A DNA stretch of 64,000 bases from the NCBI GenBank assembly GCA_035556215.1, contig DATMFI010000001.1, positions 1-64,000 on the forward strand. Direction: 5' to 3'. The position numbers and the translations under genes are program-made. Positions within the stretch are counted from its first letter, which is position 1. Every line of letters starts with the position of its first letter. The notes under the pieces are model-generated. The model saw only the letters and a program-made list of their open reading frames with translations, was not told the DNA's origin and did not search any database. Origin of the DNA: Palsa-892 sp035556215 (GTDB lineage: Bacteria > Pseudomonadota > Alphaproteobacteria > Rhizobiales > Xanthobacteraceae). Shown piece by piece: positions 1 through 9,412 of the stretch.

Positions 1-1279
<1,279 letters not shown>

Positions 1280-1304
1280 TGTTTGCTACTCCTGATTCAA
1301 AAGA

Positions 1305-1619
1305 TTAAGCGGCCTTTTTGGACTTCGCCGAGCCTTCGACGACGCCCATGATGTCGGACTCCTTCATGATGAGGAGTTCTTCACCGTCGATCTTGACCTC
1401 GGTGCCCGACCACTTGCCGAACAGCACGCGATCGCCAACCTTGACGTCGATGGGGATGAGCTTCCCGGACTCGTCGCGACCGCCGGGGCCGACGGCGATC
1501 ACTTCGCCTTCCTGCGGCTTTTCCTTCGCGCTGTCGGGAATGATGATACCGCCCGCAGTCTTCTCTTCCGCGTTGACGCGGCGGACGACGACGCGGTCGT
1601 GTAACGGCCGAAACTTCAT
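1305..1619 (-). CDS. groES: 10 kDa co-chaperonin GroES
   Basis: GroES is the heptameric lid that caps the GroEL cage. The 104-residue product begins MKFRPLHDRVVVRR and keeps the typical order: N-terminal beta barrel, mobile loop (EEKTAGGIIIPDSA, residues 18-31), and GDRVLFGKWSGTEV in the second half. It is first in the groESL operon, with groEL 25 bases downstream. Heat-shock control is indicated by the CIRCE operator about 120 bases upstream. The length is normal for the family, with a slightly extended Lys/Ala-rich tail. Confidence 0.98.
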   Translation of the reverse strand: MKFRPLHDRVVVRRVNAEEKTAGGIIIPDSAKEKPQEGEVIAVGPGGRDESGKLIPIDVKVGDRVLFGKWSGTEVKIDGEELLIMKESDIMGVVEGSAKSKKAA

Positions 1620-1738
1620 CGGATATCCTCCAAACCTTGGTTCAAGCGTTCATGAGCGGCGTGCAGGAGCGTCTCCCGCCACGCCTGTCGGGCAGATAGT
1701 CGGCTGCCCGGTGCCTTCAAGAGGCGGCTGAAAAATTC

Positions 1739-1765
1739 TTAGCACTCCTGGTTTGAGAGTGACAA
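1739..1765 (-). promoter_or_regulatory. CIRCE element (HrcA operator) of groESL
   Basis: On the plus strand the left arm is TTAGCACTC (1739-1747), the spacer is 9 bases and the right arm is GAGTGACAA (1757-1765). The CIRCE consensus is TTAGCACTC-N9-GAGTGCTAA, so one arm is perfect and the other differs at two positions. Read towards groES, TTGTCA at the outer end and CTAAGA at the inner end are 17 bases apart and could be the -35 and -10 boxes, which places the operator inside the promoter. Repression by HrcA is inferred; hrcA is not in this window. Confidence 0.85.
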
Positions 1766-1967
1766 GCCGCCGCGGCGGCCTGAAAAATTTGTATTTTCAA
1801 GTGGATGGTTAATGCGCCGGAGGGTTAGGCGCGAGCCTTATCAGCACTTGAGAGCCATAGCTGCTAGCGCCTTGGAACCAAACGCGAAATTCGCTTTTTA
1901 AACTTGCGGTGACGGATCGGTCGCAGACTATAGGGCGTGAAGATTCGTTGAAGCATGGGGGTGCCCA

Positions 1968-2258
1968 ATGTCTCCAGTCTCGCGTGACTTCCGCAACCAG
2001 GACTTTGAAAAGCAGCTCGCGGGCTATGGCCTGACCACCGCGCGGATCCTGTATCGCCTCCCGGATTATCCGTCTTTCCTGCAAACCTATGTCTGGCAGG
2101 ACTACGACATGTTTCCGAAATTCCCGGAGCTGTCGAAATTTCTCGACTTCTGGCGGCGGGAGCTGGAGGGACCGCTGTTCTCGGTGACGGTGAGCCATGC
2201 CAGGCTCATCAAGCCGTCGGATTTCCGGGCGGTGAGCGGCGAATTCCATCTGCATTGA
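1968..2258 (+). CDS. usg: Usg family protein
   Basis: A 96-residue protein matching the Usg family, named from a small gene in the Caulobacter tryptophan region and conserved in alphaproteobacteria without an assigned function. Recognition rests on the block QLAGYGLTTARILYRLPDYP (residues 16-35), on QTYVWQDYDMFPKFPELSKF, and on the C-terminal HARLIKPSDFRAVSGEFHLH. No signal peptide or membrane segment is present, so it is probably cytosolic. No trp gene is adjacent here. It stands alone upstream of an exported protein 12 bases downstream, which may share its transcript. Confidence 0.85.
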   Translation: MSPVSRDFRNQDFEKQLAGYGLTTARILYRLPDYPSFLQTYVWQDYDMFPKFPELSKFLDFWRRELEGPLFSVTVSHARLIKPSDFRAVSGEFHLH

Positions 2259-2270
2259 AATGGCAGGCAC

Positions 2271-2984
2271 GTGAACAAGCGATTGTGGCTTTGCACGCTG
2301 ATGGCGCTTGGCGCGGCGGGACAGGCCGCGGCCGATGAATGGCCGCGGCTCGCGGACGGCCGCAGGGTGATCGAGGTCAAAGGCGAGAAGTTCGCGATGC
2401 CGGCCGACGCGCCGTCGCTGCTCGGCATCACGTTTTCGCTGCGGCAGCAAGGCAAGCCGGGCGCGCTGACGCTGAAGGAAGTGCTGGCAAAGCCTGACGA
2501 GGCGCGCGCCGCTTTCAACCGCGCGTCATCGGTGCGGATCGACATTCCCAATATCGCCGATCGCAAGGATCGCTGGCTCGGTGAATTCGACCGCGAGGCG
2601 GTGAAACTCAACGCCGTCTCCATCGAAAGCGGCGAGGGCGTGGCGGAAGACTGCGTTGCCGACGCGAAATCGCTGAACGGCTTTCGCGCCAGGGCCGCAA
2701 GCGGCGAGGGCACGGCGGGCGAGGACGGCTGGACGGAATTCGTCAGCGAGCGGGCGCCGCGCGATTACACTTATGTCAAAGCGCTGCGCGCGAGCGCGAT
2801 GCCGGATCATTTCGACAGCATCCGCTGCAACTATCACGAGGCTTGCCTTGCGAAAGCCTGCGTGAAGCCGAACGCTGCCTTCACCTACCGCTTCAACCGC
2901 AAATTTCATCCGCGCGCGGAATGGAACGAGGTCGTCGCGCGGGCGGGCGGCGTGATGCGCTATCTCGTGCCCGCCGCGCGTTAG
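2271..2984 (+). CDS. Exported protein of unknown function
   Basis: This 237-residue product starts with GTG at 2271; the nearby ATG at 2260 is closed after four codons. Residues 1-21 form a Sec-type signal peptide (charged MNKR, hydrophobic LWLCTLMALGAAGQA, small residues before the mature EWPRL), so it is probably periplasmic. The second half has three cysteines in a cluster (IRCNYHEACLAKACVKP, about residues 184-200) that may form disulfides. I do not recognise a domain family. It lies 12 bases after usg and converges with the SDR gene, with only two bases between the stop codons. Confidence 0.65.
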   Translation: MNKRLWLCTLMALGAAGQAAADEWPRLADGRRVIEVKGEKFAMPADAPSLLGITFSLRQQGKPGALTLKEVLAKPDEARAAFNRASSVRIDIPNIADRKDRWLGEFDREAVKLNAVSIESGEGVAEDCVADAKSLNGFRARAASGEGTAGEDGWTEFVSERAPRDYTYVKALRASAMPDHFDSIRCNYHEACLAKACVKPNAAFTYRFNRKFHPRAEWNEVVARAGGVMRYLVPAAR

Positions 2985-2986
2985 GT

Positions 2987-3739
2987 TCAGCCGCGGCCGA
3001 CGAACGGCATCTTCGTCGCCATGATCGTCATGAACAGAACGTTCGACTCGAGCGGTAAGGACGCCATCTGCACGACGGCTTGCGCGACGTGCTCGACGTC
3101 CATGCGCGGCTCGGGCTTCATCTCGCCGTTCGGCTGGAGGACGCCCTTGACCATGCGCTCGGTCATTGGCGTCGCGGCATTGCCGATGTCGATCTGGCCG
3201 ACCGCGATGTTGTAGGCGCGGCCGTCGAGCGCCGACGCCTTGGTAAGGCCGCTGATGGCGTGCTTGGTGGAAGTGTAGGGCGAGGAGAACGGCCGCGGCG
3301 CATGCGCCGAGATCGAGCCGTTGTTGATGATGCGGCCGCCTTGCGGCTTCTGATCCTTCATGATGCGGAAGGCTTCCTGCGTGCACAGGAACGGGCCGGT
3401 GAGATTGACGGCGACGACCGCGCTCCACTGCTCGTAGGTGAGATCCTCGAGCGGCATCGCGGGCGTGCCCATGCCGGCATTGTTGAACAGAACGTCGAGG
3501 CGGCCGAATTCCTGCTTCGCCTTCGCAAAGAGCGCCTTCACTTCGTCCGGCTTGCCGACGTCGTGGGCGAGTACGAGCATTTTCGCGCCGCTACCCGCGA
3601 GCTTCGCGGTTTCTTCGAGCGGCTCCTTGCGGCGCCCGACGATCCCTACGGCATAACCCGCCTTCGCGAGCGCGATCGCGCTGGCGCGCCCGATGCCGGT
3701 GCCCGCGCCCGTAACGATCGCTGCCTTCTCAACTGCCAT
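2987..3739 (-). CDS. SDR family oxidoreductase
   Basis: A 250-residue classical short-chain dehydrogenase/reductase, cytosolic and NAD(P)-dependent. The cofactor motif TGAGTGIG is at residues 10-17, NNAG at 86-89, and the catalytic Ser142, Tyr155 and Lys159 lie in the expected pattern (YTSTK). The start was set at MAVEKAAIVTGAG (3737-3739), with a short A/G-rich stretch before it; a longer reading to 3958 adds sequence unlike the family. The C-terminal block ASLPLESNVLFMTIMATKMP is typical of a bacterial 3-oxoacyl-reductase-like subgroup. The substrate cannot be told from the sequence. Confidence 0.9.
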   Translation of the reverse strand: MAVEKAAIVTGAGTGIGRASAIALAKAGYAVGIVGRRKEPLEETAKLAGSGAKMLVLAHDVGKPDEVKALFAKAKQEFGRLDVLFNNAGMGTPAMPLEDLTYEQWSAVVAVNLTGPFLCTQEAFRIMKDQKPQGGRIINNGSISAHAPRPFSSPYTSTKHAISGLTKASALDGRAYNIAVGQIDIGNAATPMTERMVKGVLQPNGEMKPEPRMDVEHVAQAVVQMASLPLESNVLFMTIMATKMPFVGRG

Positions 3740-3797
3740 TGTATTCCTCCCGGTTTTTATCTCGTGTGTTGAAGCGAGTTCGAAATCTATTTTGACA

Positions 3798-4550
3798 TCA
3801 TTTTGTTTTGTCGCCGAGATACGGCGGGCGCGGGATAGCCATGTGCGCGGCGCGGAGCGCCGACGACCAGCGCTCGCGCAAATCGGTGAAATAGGGCTCG
3901 CCCGGTTCGATGCGGCGCTGCAATTCGGTTTGCAGCGCATCACGGTGGATGACGGCAAGGTCGATCGGCAGGCCGACGCCGATATTCGAGCGCATCGTCG
4001 AATCCATCGAGATCAGGCCGATTTTCAGCGCGTCGGAAATCTCGGTGTCGTAGCGCACGGCGCGATCGAGGATCGGCTTGCCGTATTTGTGCTCGCCGAT
4101 CTGAAGGTAGGGCGTATCGGTGGTGCACTCGATGAAATTGCCTTCGGGATAAATCATGAAGAGGCGAAGACGATCGTTCTTCACCTGGCCGCCGAACAGA
4201 AACGAGACATCGAACTTGACGTCGGCCTGGCGCAGCGCATCGCCATCCATGCTGTGCACCATGCGCAGCGCCTTGCCGACGCGCTGCGCGGCCTGGAAAA
4301 TCGTCGGCGCGTTGACGAGCGTTTCGCGCTCGCCGGTTTCGGGATTTTCCATGCCCTCGTTCAGGATGCTGAGCACGGTCTGCGACAGCGACAGATTGCC
4401 GGCGCTTGCGAGCGCCATGACATATTGGCCGGGTTGCTCGAAGACATGCAGCTTGCGGAAGGTGGAAACGTTATCGAGCCCCGCATTGGTGCGGGTGTCG
4501 CCGATCATGACGAGGCCTTCGCGCACCAATATTCCGCAACAATAGGTCAT
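3798..4550 (-). CDS. Anbu-type proteasome-like peptidase
   Basis: A 250-residue member of the Ntn-hydrolase family related to HslV and the 20S proteasome, of the Anbu (ancestral beta subunit) type. The protein begins MTYCCGILVREGLVMIGDTR. After Met removal Thr2 would be the nucleophile, with Asp18 and Lys33 as expected partners. It lies last in a same-strand group with transglutaminase-like, alpha-E and ATP-grasp genes, the known companion set of Anbu. No HslU-type ATPase is adjacent. The natural substrate of Anbu is not established; self-processing and peptidase activity are inferred from the family. Confidence 0.9.
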   Translation of the reverse strand: MTYCCGILVREGLVMIGDTRTNAGLDNVSTFRKLHVFEQPGQYVMALASAGNLSLSQTVLSILNEGMENPETGERETLVNAPTIFQAAQRVGKALRMVHSMDGDALRQADVKFDVSFLFGGQVKNDRLRLFMIYPEGNFIECTTDTPYLQIGEHKYGKPILDRAVRYDTEISDALKIGLISMDSTMRSNIGVGLPIDLAVIHRDALQTELQRRIEPGEPYFTDLRERWSSALRAAHMAIPRPPYLGDKTK

Positions 4551-4595
4551 TCTTATTTCCCTGGCGCGCGGTTGTAAGGGGCCGCTCGGAAAGGG

Positions 4596-5423
4596 TCAAT
4601 TCTGCGACTGGCGCTCGGATTGCGCGACATGCACGGCGACGGAGAGCGTCTCGCCGTCGCCGCCGAACCTGAGGCCGCGCACGGGCGCGGCGCCGAGCGA
4701 ATCCAGCGCCGCCGCGACCCGGATATGGGCGGCGGTCGCCGAAATGCCGTTCGCCGGATCGAAGCCGACCCAGCCGAGTTCCGGAAGATGCGCCTCGGCC
4801 CAGGCGTGCCCGGCTTCCTGCGCGGTGATGCCGTCGGCGCGGTGGAAATAGCCGCTGATATAGCGCGCCGGAATTTTCAGGTGACGCGCGCTGGCGACCA
4901 GCACTTGCGCATAGTCCTGGCAGACGCCGCGGCGCTCCGACATGCACCGGGCGGCGCTCATCGCCGGCTTCTGTGCGTCGGGATCGAAGGTGAAGCCGCT
5001 ATAGATGCGCGCGGTAAGCTCGTGCATGGTCGCAAGCGGATCGCCGTGCTGCTTCTCGGCGGCATCTTCGGCGAATTGCCGGATCGTGCTGTCGGGCCTG
5101 GTGAGCGGCGTCTCGCGCAAGTAAAGCGAAGGCGGAAAGCGCTCGATGGTGCCGCGGACGACGCCATTGGTATCCTGCGTTTCGACTTCGCCGGCGACAC
5201 GAATGATGAGTTTGTTGACCGGGCCGTCGACGGTGAAGGTGTGCGCGAGATTGCCGAAGGCGTCCTCGAACGGATCGAGCTTGCAATCGTGGTTCAGCTC
5301 GACGCGCCAGCGCACGATATATTGGCCGTCGTGATTGCGCGGCGTCAGCCGCAGAATCTCGATCGCCGAGGCCGCGGGGCTCGTATATTCGTAGGCCGTT
5401 TCGTGCACGACATGGATGCGCAT
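4596..5423 (-). CDS. Transglutaminase-like domain protein of the Anbu cluster
   Basis: A 275-residue protein with the bacterial transglutaminase N-terminal beta domain (MRIHVVHETAYEY, RLTPRNHDGQ) followed by a papain-fold core. The catalytic triad is visible as Cys168 (GVCQDYAQ), His206 (GHAWAEA) and Asp222 (FDPANG). No signal peptide is seen, so it is probably cytosolic. It is separated from the alpha-E gene by one base and lies 45 bases before Anbu, so all are probably cotranscribed. In this gene neighbourhood these proteins have been predicted to hydrolyse or form amide bonds on peptides; the reaction is not known. Confidence 0.9.
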   Translation of the reverse strand: MRIHVVHETAYEYTSPAASAIEILRLTPRNHDGQYIVRWRVELNHDCKLDPFEDAFGNLAHTFTVDGPVNKLIIRVAGEVETQDTNGVVRGTIERFPPSLYLRETPLTRPDSTIRQFAEDAAEKQHGDPLATMHELTARIYSGFTFDPDAQKPAMSAARCMSERRGVCQDYAQVLVASARHLKIPARYISGYFHRADGITAQEAGHAWAEAHLPELGWVGFDPANGISATAAHIRVAAALDSLGAAPVRGLRFGGDGETLSVAVHVAQSERQSQN

Positions 5424-5424
5424 G

Positions 5425-6363
5425 TTACGTCAGATACTGTTCGGTGATGGCGTTGCCGAGACGGTTGTTCTCGGCGATGAAGCTCTGGATGAATTCGTGC
5501 AGGCCGCCCTGGAAAATTTCATCCATGGTGGTGTTCGAGAGTTTCGTCAGCATGGCGCGCGCGAGGCGCTGCGAATGGCCCTGGCGGCCGTAGAATTGCG
5601 CAAGATCGTCGAGATAGCGCGTGAGGTTTTCGTAGCAACTCGCCAGCGAGCGCGGCATCTGCGGATTGCGGATCAGAAGATCCGCGACCAGCCAGGGCTT
5701 CACGCTTTCCTTGTAAACCCAGTAATAGCTGGTGAGGGCCGAAACCGAGCGCAGGATCGAAGCCCACTGGAAGTAGTCGATCTGGCCGCCGACGCGTTCC
5801 TTTTCGGGCAGCAGCACGTGATACTTCACGTCGAGAATGCGGGCGGTGGCGTCGGCGCGCTCGACGAGAATGCCGAGCCGCGAGAACCAGTAGCCGTCGT
5901 TGCGGAGCATCGTCCGGTAAGCCGAGCCGTCATAGGCGAGCGAGGCATCCTTCACGAAGGTGAGGAAGCGCGAGAAGTCGTCGCGGTTGAGGCGGCGGTT
6001 CTCGAACCGCTTCAGCTCGTGCCAGGCGCCGTTGATCGCGTCCCACATCTCGACGGTGAGCGCGGTGCGCACGGCGCGCGCGTTCTGCCGCGCCGTCTCG
6101 ATGCAGTTGAGGATCGAGGAAGGGTTATAGGGCGAGAAGGCGAGGAATTCGGTGACGGTCTGTTCGTTCGCGATTTCGTAATTCAGCCTGAACGCCTCGG
6201 CGCAAGCCGCGGTCGCGATCGCCGAATCCCATTCGTTGGTTTCGCTGTCGGCCTGCGGCAACGAGGTGAGGCGGTTGGTGGCGTCGAGAATACGCGCGAG
6301 ACATTCGGCGCGCTCCATGCTGCGCGATAGCCAGTAAAGATTTGCGGCGGTGCGCGAGAGCAT
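5425..6363 (-). CDS. Alpha-E domain protein (DUF403)
   Basis: A 312-residue all-alpha protein beginning MLSRTAANLYWLSRSMERAE, the recognisable start of the alpha-E family (conserved Arg/Glu-rich helices, LYWLSRxxERAE). No membrane segment or signal peptide is seen. It is always found next to circularly permuted ATP-grasp proteins and is thought to work with them. Here the ATP-grasp gene is 28 bases upstream and the transglutaminase one base downstream, so a single operon is likely. The biochemical role is unknown. Confidence 0.9.
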   Translation of the reverse strand: MLSRTAANLYWLSRSMERAECLARILDATNRLTSLPQADSETNEWDSAIATAACAEAFRLNYEIANEQTVTEFLAFSPYNPSSILNCIETARQNARAVRTALTVEMWDAINGAWHELKRFENRRLNRDDFSRFLTFVKDASLAYDGSAYRTMLRNDGYWFSRLGILVERADATARILDVKYHVLLPEKERVGGQIDYFQWASILRSVSALTSYYWVYKESVKPWLVADLLIRNPQMPRSLASCYENLTRYLDDLAQFYGRQGHSQRLARAMLTKLSNTTMDEIFQGGLHEFIQSFIAENNRLGNAITEQYLT

Positions 6364-6391
6364 GCGTTATGCCTCTATCCGGCGGCGCGTT

Positions 6392-7810
6392 TCATCGGTC
6401 CAGCACCCATGTGTCCTTCGTGCCGCCGCCCTGGCTTGAGTTGACGACGAGCGAACCTTCGTTGAGCGCAACGCGCGTGAGGCCGCCGGGCACGACGCGC
6501 ACGCGGTCGCGGCCGTTCAATACGTAAGGGCGAAGATCGACGTGACGCGGCGCAATCCCGCTTTCGACGAATGTCGGGCAGGTGGAAAGCGCGAGCGTCG
6601 GCTGCGCGATGAAGCCTTCGGGCTCGCGCATCAATTTGTTGCGGAAGAGTTCGATCGTTTCCTTCGTCGCGGCGGGGCCGACCATCATGCCGTAACCGCC
6701 CGAGCCGTGAACTTCCTTTACGACAATCTCCGGCAGGCGAGAAAGCACCTCCTTCAGGTGTTCGGGTTCGCGGCAACGCCAGGTCGGCACATTGGCGAGC
6801 AGCGGTTCCTCGCCAAGATAAAATTTCACGATCTCGGGCATGTAGCTATAGACCGCCTTGTCGTCGGCAACGCCGGTGCCGACAGCGTTCGCGATTGTCA
6901 CTTGTCCTGCGTGATAGGCGCTCATGAGGCCGGGCACGCCGAGCACAGAGTCGGGGTGGAAGACGAGGGGATCGAGAAAGTCGTCATCGACCCGGCGATA
7001 GATGACATCGACGCGCTTCGGGCCTTCGGTGGTGCGCATATAGACGACATTCGATTTCACGAAGAGGTCGCGGCCCTCGACGAGTTCAACGCCCATCTTG
7101 TCGGCGAGAAACGAGTGCTCGAAATAGGCCGAGTTGAAAATGCCCGGCGTCAGGATCACGACCGCCGGATCGCCGGGCGCCGAAAGCGGCGCGACGGATT
7201 TCAATGTTGCGAGCAATTCATCGGTGTAGTTTTCGACGGGCGCGACGGCATGGCGCGCGAACAGCTCGGGAAACAGCCGCAGCATGATCTCGCGGTTCTC
7301 CAGCATGTAAGAGACGCCGGAGGGCACGCGCGTATTGTCCTCAAGCACATAAAATTTGTCTTCGCCCGTGCGCACGACGTCGATGCCGGCGATCTGGAGA
7401 TAGCTGTCATGCGGCACCGGCTTGCCGTTCATCTCGGGGCGGAATACCGGATTTTGATAGACGAGATCCTCCGGCACGATGCCGGCGCGCAGGATTTCGC
7501 GCTTGGTATAGACGTCATGGATATAGGCGTTCAGCGCCTTCACGCGCTGCGTCAGGCCGCGCGCGAGAAACGCCCATTCCTTCGCCGTCAGAATGCGCGG
7601 GATGATGTCGAACGGGATCAGCCGTTCGGTCGATTCCGTCTCGCCATAGACGGCGAAGGTGATGCCCATGCGGCGGAAGATCGTCTCGGCTTCGCGGCGG
7701 CGGTAATCGAGCACATCGGGCGGAACGCGCTTCAGCCAGTCGGACAGCACCAGATACGCCGGACGCACCTGACCATTCGCCGCACGCATTTCGTCGAAGC
7801 CAACCGCCAT
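6392..7810 (-). CDS. Circularly permuted ATP-grasp protein (DUF404/DUF407)
   Basis: A 472-residue protein of the circularly permuted ATP-grasp family, predicted to ligate an amino group to a carboxylate at the cost of ATP. Supporting blocks are the N-terminal segment with RRREAETIFRRMGITFAVYG, the middle block YVLEDNTRVPSGVSYMLENR and the C-terminal VVKEVHGSGGYGMMVGP, an ATP-grasp-like glycine loop. It is first in the four-gene Anbu operon; the start is the ATG at 7808-7810. The substrate is unknown. With its partners it suggests synthesis of a small peptide or modification that Anbu or the transglutaminase then acts on. Confidence 0.9.
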   Translation of the reverse strand: MAVGFDEMRAANGQVRPAYLVLSDWLKRVPPDVLDYRRREAETIFRRMGITFAVYGETESTERLIPFDIIPRILTAKEWAFLARGLTQRVKALNAYIHDVYTKREILRAGIVPEDLVYQNPVFRPEMNGKPVPHDSYLQIAGIDVVRTGEDKFYVLEDNTRVPSGVSYMLENREIMLRLFPELFARHAVAPVENYTDELLATLKSVAPLSAPGDPAVVILTPGIFNSAYFEHSFLADKMGVELVEGRDLFVKSNVVYMRTTEGPKRVDVIYRRVDDDFLDPLVFHPDSVLGVPGLMSAYHAGQVTIANAVGTGVADDKAVYSYMPEIVKFYLGEEPLLANVPTWRCREPEHLKEVLSRLPEIVVKEVHGSGGYGMMVGPAATKETIELFRNKLMREPEGFIAQPTLALSTCPTFVESGIAPRHVDLRPYVLNGRDRVRVVPGGLTRVALNEGSLVVNSSQGGGTKDTWVLDR

Positions 7811-7978
7811 TCCTGCTCCAGCCCTGACCCGATCAGTCTAGCGATAAAGAGTGTGACACCTCAAACGGTTCCCCGACAGTTGCCGGCCGGGCCAAAAAGC
7901 GGGCGAAAATCCCGGCGGCTGCCCAAGTTTTGGCCGCGCGGCGGCGGCGTTATACTGATGCCGACAAGGAGCGTCAGA

Positions 7979-8740
7979 ATGGCCGAAGCAAAGCTTGCTA
8001 CCGTCACCGCCGCGATTTTGGTGATCGGCGACGAAATTCTTTCGGGAAGAACCAAGGACAAGAATATCGGCTACATCGCCGAATATCTCACCAATATCGG
8101 CATCGACCTCAAGGAAGTGCGCGTCGTGCCCGACGAGGAGAAGGAAATCGTCGGCGCGTTGAACGCGCTCCGTCATCGCTACAATTATGTGTTCACGACC
8201 GGCGGCATCGGGCCGACGCATGACGACATCACCGCCGACTCGGTGGCAAAGGCGTTCGGTGTTTCGATCGGTCATCACCCCGAAGCGGTGGCGATCATCG
8301 AGAAGCGCGCGAAAGAGCGCGGGCTGGAGCTGAACGAGTCGCGCCTGCGCATGGCGCGCATTCCGGCGACGGCGACACTGATCGAGAACAAGGTTTCGGG
8401 CGCGCCGGGCTTTCGCATCGGCAATGTGATCGTGATGGCCGGCGTGCCGGCGATCATGCAGGCGATGCTCGATGCCGCCGCGCCGTCGCTCCAAACCGGC
8501 GCGAAGATGCATTCGGTGTCGATCAACACCGGACTCAAGGAAGGCGACATCGGCAGCGAGCTTGGCGAAATCGCCAAGGCGCATCCCGGCACGATGATCG
8601 GCAGCTATCCGTTCTTCGACGAGAAGCTCGGGCCGAATACCAATGTCGTCGTGCGCTCGCGCGACACGGCGTTGCTTCAGGCCGCGGCCGCGGATGTCGA
8701 AGCCATGGTTGCGCGCGTGAAGAAAGCGCTGGCGGCGTAA
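7979..8740 (+). CDS. CinA-like molybdopterin-binding domain protein
   Basis: A 253-residue protein with the MoaB/Mog-type molybdopterin-binding fold found at the N-terminus of CinA (COG1058). Motifs are AAILVIGDEILSGRTKDKN (residues 11-29) and TTGGIGPTHDD (73-83). The C-terminal nicotinamide-nucleotide deamidase domain of full CinA is absent, so a pyrophosphatase-like or unknown role is more likely than deamidation. The ATG at 7979 was chosen because AAGGAG lies 8 bases upstream; an open frame continues far upstream only because the opposite-strand ATP-grasp gene leaves it open. Confidence 0.88.
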   Translation: MAEAKLATVTAAILVIGDEILSGRTKDKNIGYIAEYLTNIGIDLKEVRVVPDEEKEIVGALNALRHRYNYVFTTGGIGPTHDDITADSVAKAFGVSIGHHPEAVAIIEKRAKERGLELNESRLRMARIPATATLIENKVSGAPGFRIGNVIVMAGVPAIMQAMLDAAAPSLQTGAKMHSVSINTGLKEGDIGSELGEIAKAHPGTMIGSYPFFDEKLGPNTNVVVRSRDTALLQAAAADVEAMVARVKKALAA

Positions 8741-8893
8741 GCGCAATCAATCTCCGTGATTTTTCGCGGCGGAACTTTTTTTAAAAAATTTCGGGAAAGC
8801 CGGAAGATCGCTCACTTGGTGCGGCGGCGAACCAATGGCGAGACTGCGGCAAATGCAGAGGGGCCGGAACATTTCAGCCATGCCCGGAATTGA

Positions 8894-8930
8894 GTGTTGG
8901 AGACCAGCTCCCCGGTCTCACCCCCAACAC
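8894..8930 (+). promoter_or_regulatory. Hairpin in the 5' leader of the Gln/Gly-rich microprotein
   Basis: GTGTTGG (8894-8900) pairs with CCAACAC (8924-8930), and inside it AGACC (8901-8905) pairs with GGTCT (8914-8918). This gives 12 base pairs with a one-sided bulge of 5 bases and an 8-base loop. The ribosome binding site AGGAG (8931-8935) begins immediately after the stem. It could stabilise the mRNA or control ribosome access; neither is shown. Confidence 0.5.
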
Positions 8931-8942
8931 AGGAGTTTGAAT

Positions 8943-9095
8943 ATGGGCCAGGATCAAAAGAACCAGAACCAGCAGAACCAGGGCGGCCAGCAGGGCGGTC
9001 AGGGCGGCCAGCAGGGCGGCCAGCACCAGCAGGGCACGCCGAAGCCCGGTCAGGGCGGTCAGCAGGGCGGCGGCCAGCAGAATCCGCAGCGCTAA
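8943..9095 (+). CDS. Gln/Gly-rich low-complexity microprotein
   Basis: A 50-residue protein beginning MGQDQKNQNQQNQ and then built from repeats of GGQQGGQ, ending in QQNPQR. It has no hydrophobic core, signal peptide or cysteine and should be disordered. The start is the ATG at 8943, with AGGAG 7 bases upstream; a longer open frame from 8835 lacks such a site. The coding DNA is itself repetitive (GGCGGCCAGCAG-like units, 8979-9084). A strong terminator follows 15 bases after the stop, so this is a self-contained single-gene unit. Similar short Q/G-rich proteins occur in rhizobia without known function. Confidence 0.7.
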   Translation: MGQDQKNQNQQNQGGQQGGQGGQQGGQHQQGTPKPGQGGQQGGGQQNPQR

Positions 9096-9110
9096 GCTTC
9101 TGTTTGGCGA

Positions 9111-9140
9111 GACCCCGCCGCAATGCGGCGGGGTCTTTTT
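9111..9140 (+). terminator. Rho-independent terminator
   Basis: A perfect 11-base-pair stem, GACCCCGCCGC (9111-9121) with GCGGCGGGGTC (9125-9135), three-base loop AAT, then TTTTT. It ends the transcript of the 50-residue microprotein. Confidence 0.95.
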
Positions 9141-9302
9141 ATTTGTTCATGGCAGCGGCGCCGCACTCGTGGAGCGGCGCGGCCGCGTCGTTTTCCCCGG
9201 ATTTTATCGCTGACAGCGAACTTGCCACCGCAAAAACCGGCGGCGATTTACCGACTCGCTTGCAGCTTTGCGGCGAGGCCGTCTAGTTTGCCGCAGTCAC
9301 GT

Positions 9303-9390
9303 GCGGACGTGGCGGAATGGTATACGCAAAAGACTTAAAATCTTTCCCCGAGCAATCGGGTTGTGGGTTCGAGTCCCACCGTCCGCACCA
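9303..9390 (+). tRNA. tRNA-Leu (anticodon UAA)
   Basis: The 88-base gene includes an encoded CCA (9388-9390). The acceptor arms are GCGGACG (9303-9309) and CGTCCGC (9380-9386). The anticodon stem AAAGA/TCTTT encloses loop CTTAAAA (9334-9340), giving anticodon TAA at 9336-9338. A long variable arm (CCCGAGCAATCGGG) marks it as a class II tRNA, as expected for leucine. The T loop is TTCGAGT. It reads UUA and by wobble UUG, codons that are rare in this GC-rich DNA. Confidence 0.97.
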
Positions 9391-9412
9391 CTCTCCAGAT
9401 AAACGATCGGCG

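Noticed and set aside
6542..7978. Extension of the CinA-like frame by about 479 residues
   Set aside because: It is opposite the ATP-grasp gene; a clear ribosome site and normal start occur at 7979.
8771..8795. EcfG-like sequence GGAAC-N16-CGGG before the Gln/Gly microprotein
   Set aside because: The -10 part does not fit CGTT and the distance to the start codon is about 150 bases.
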